This document shows, piece by piece, positions 14,349-14,760 of a stretch of 14,760 nucleotides of DNA (position 1 is the first letter of the stretch; each line of letters opens with the position of its first letter). The position numbers and the translations under genes were made by a program. Where the stretch lies: positions 1 to 14,760 of the forward strand of contig DAORRV010000086.1 of assembly GCA_035443185.1 (NCBI GenBank), in the 5' to 3' direction. The notes beneath the pieces are model-generated. The model ran no database searches. It saw only the letters and a program-made list of their open reading frames with translations, and was not told the origin of the DNA. This DNA comes from UBA2330 sp035443185 (lineage in GTDB: Bacteria; Bacteroidota; Ignavibacteria; Tepidaquicellales; Tepidaquicellaceae).

Positions 14349-14760
14349 TTACAATGTTTCATCGTCTAACGAATGTATCTCAATAAAAATTTCATTTTCA
14401 TCTGAGTTACATTCATTTTTATTTCTTATTATTACTCTGTCCTTATTTTTGTTTTTATTACTAATATAACTTTTAACATTTACTTTCCATTTATTCGTAT
14501 AATTCACTTTTGTTTCTGAATCTGAATATTCACAGTAATGAGAATTATCACATTCTTCAGAATAAGATTCATCAACATCTTCATTTAATTCAATTGTAGC
14601 TTCACCATCATTTTCTTCTACCGATATAGTTCCATTATTTAATTTTAAATTAACATCACCACCTGAGGTTTTACCGTTTTTTACCCGAGTTTGATATACA
14701 TAATTGTATTCAAAGCCGTTTCCATTCTTAAAATCTTTATTTACAGTTGCAGAATAACAT
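14349..14760 (-). CDS. 3' part of an unrecognised acidic protein (cut by the window edge)
   Basis: Reading the minus strand from codon 14759-14757 to TAA at 14351-14349 gives 136 uninterrupted codons; the start lies beyond the window. The visible part is rich in Asn, Lys, Asp and Glu. It has NGFEYNYVYQTRVKNGKTSG, then an alternating stretch DVNLKLNNGTISVEENDGEA that reads as beta strands. Acidic segments with paired cysteines follow (EECDNSHYCEYSD), and it ends EIFIEIHSLDDETL. Cysteines also occur at the first visible codon and in NECNSDE. This could be an extracytoplasmic domain, but no signal is visible and I do not recognise a family. It lies 38 nt upstream of the HMA-like gene on the same strand, so the pair is probably co-transcribed. 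Confidence 0.6.
   Translation of the reverse strand, partial: CYSATVNKDFKNGNGFEYNYVYQTRVKNGKTSGGDVNLKLNNGTISVEENDGEATIELNEDVDESYSEECDNSHYCEYSDSETKVNYTNKWKVNVKSYISNKNKNKDRVIIRNKNECNSDENEIFIEIHSLDDETL

Noticed and set aside
1..14760. CRISPR array, transposase or insertion-sequence remnants
   Set aside because: No regularly spaced repeats, transposase motifs or terminal inverted repeats were seen in the window.

Overview
The window is AT-rich bacterial chromosome that looks like Bacteroidota or the Chlorobi/Ignavibacteria side of that superphylum. The reasons are: start codons are preceded by A/T-rich leaders with no recognisable Shine-Dalgarno; signal peptides end in Ala-Gln; there are several small outer-membrane beta-barrel genes; the omega subunit is the Bacteroidota kind; and a TTTG-N19-TATTATTG promoter-like element lies upstream of the first gene. 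The lineage is an inference from style and gene order. No marker was searched.

Layout. (1) 1-3964: a cytosolic formylglycine-generating enzyme (FGE), an outer-membrane barrel of the phenol-degradation 'MetA-like transporter' family, and a SulP anion transporter with a STAS domain. This looks like a sulfatase-maturation/sulfate neighbourhood, but no sulfatase is in view. A possible 67-codon minus-strand gene fills the gap before sulP. (2) 3965-6430: a very AT-rich stretch with palindromes, a broken small barrel gene (4263-4634) and two intact barrel genes in tandem. (3) 6580-6653: tRNA-Arg(CCU). (4) 6693-10069: a compact plus-strand run of a pteridine-reductase-like SDR, a LOG-family protein, yicC, gmk and rpoZ, closed by a strong intrinsic terminator. 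(5) 10144-13746: coaBC, a family-4 uracil-DNA glycosylase (4-nt overlap with coaBC) and dnaB, closed by a bidirectional terminator. (6) 13828-14760, minus strand: a Cys-rich exported heavy-metal-associated (HMA) protein, preceded by the 3' part of an unrecognised acidic protein cut by the window edge.

How the genes work together. The 6693-13746 block is ordinary core metabolism and information processing: RNA turnover, GMP to GDP, RNA polymerase, CoA synthesis, uracil repair and the replicative helicase. The first block would mature and serve sulfatases encoded elsewhere. The last pair is probably envelope metal binding.

I see no clearly new multi-gene system. The most rewarding leads are the broken barrel gene, whose frame is restored by removing one base from each of three homopolymer runs; the sulfatase-free FGE/barrel/SulP cluster; the terminator that leaves only 10 nt before coaBC; the atypical CoaC active-site residues; and three genes that appear to start with TTG.
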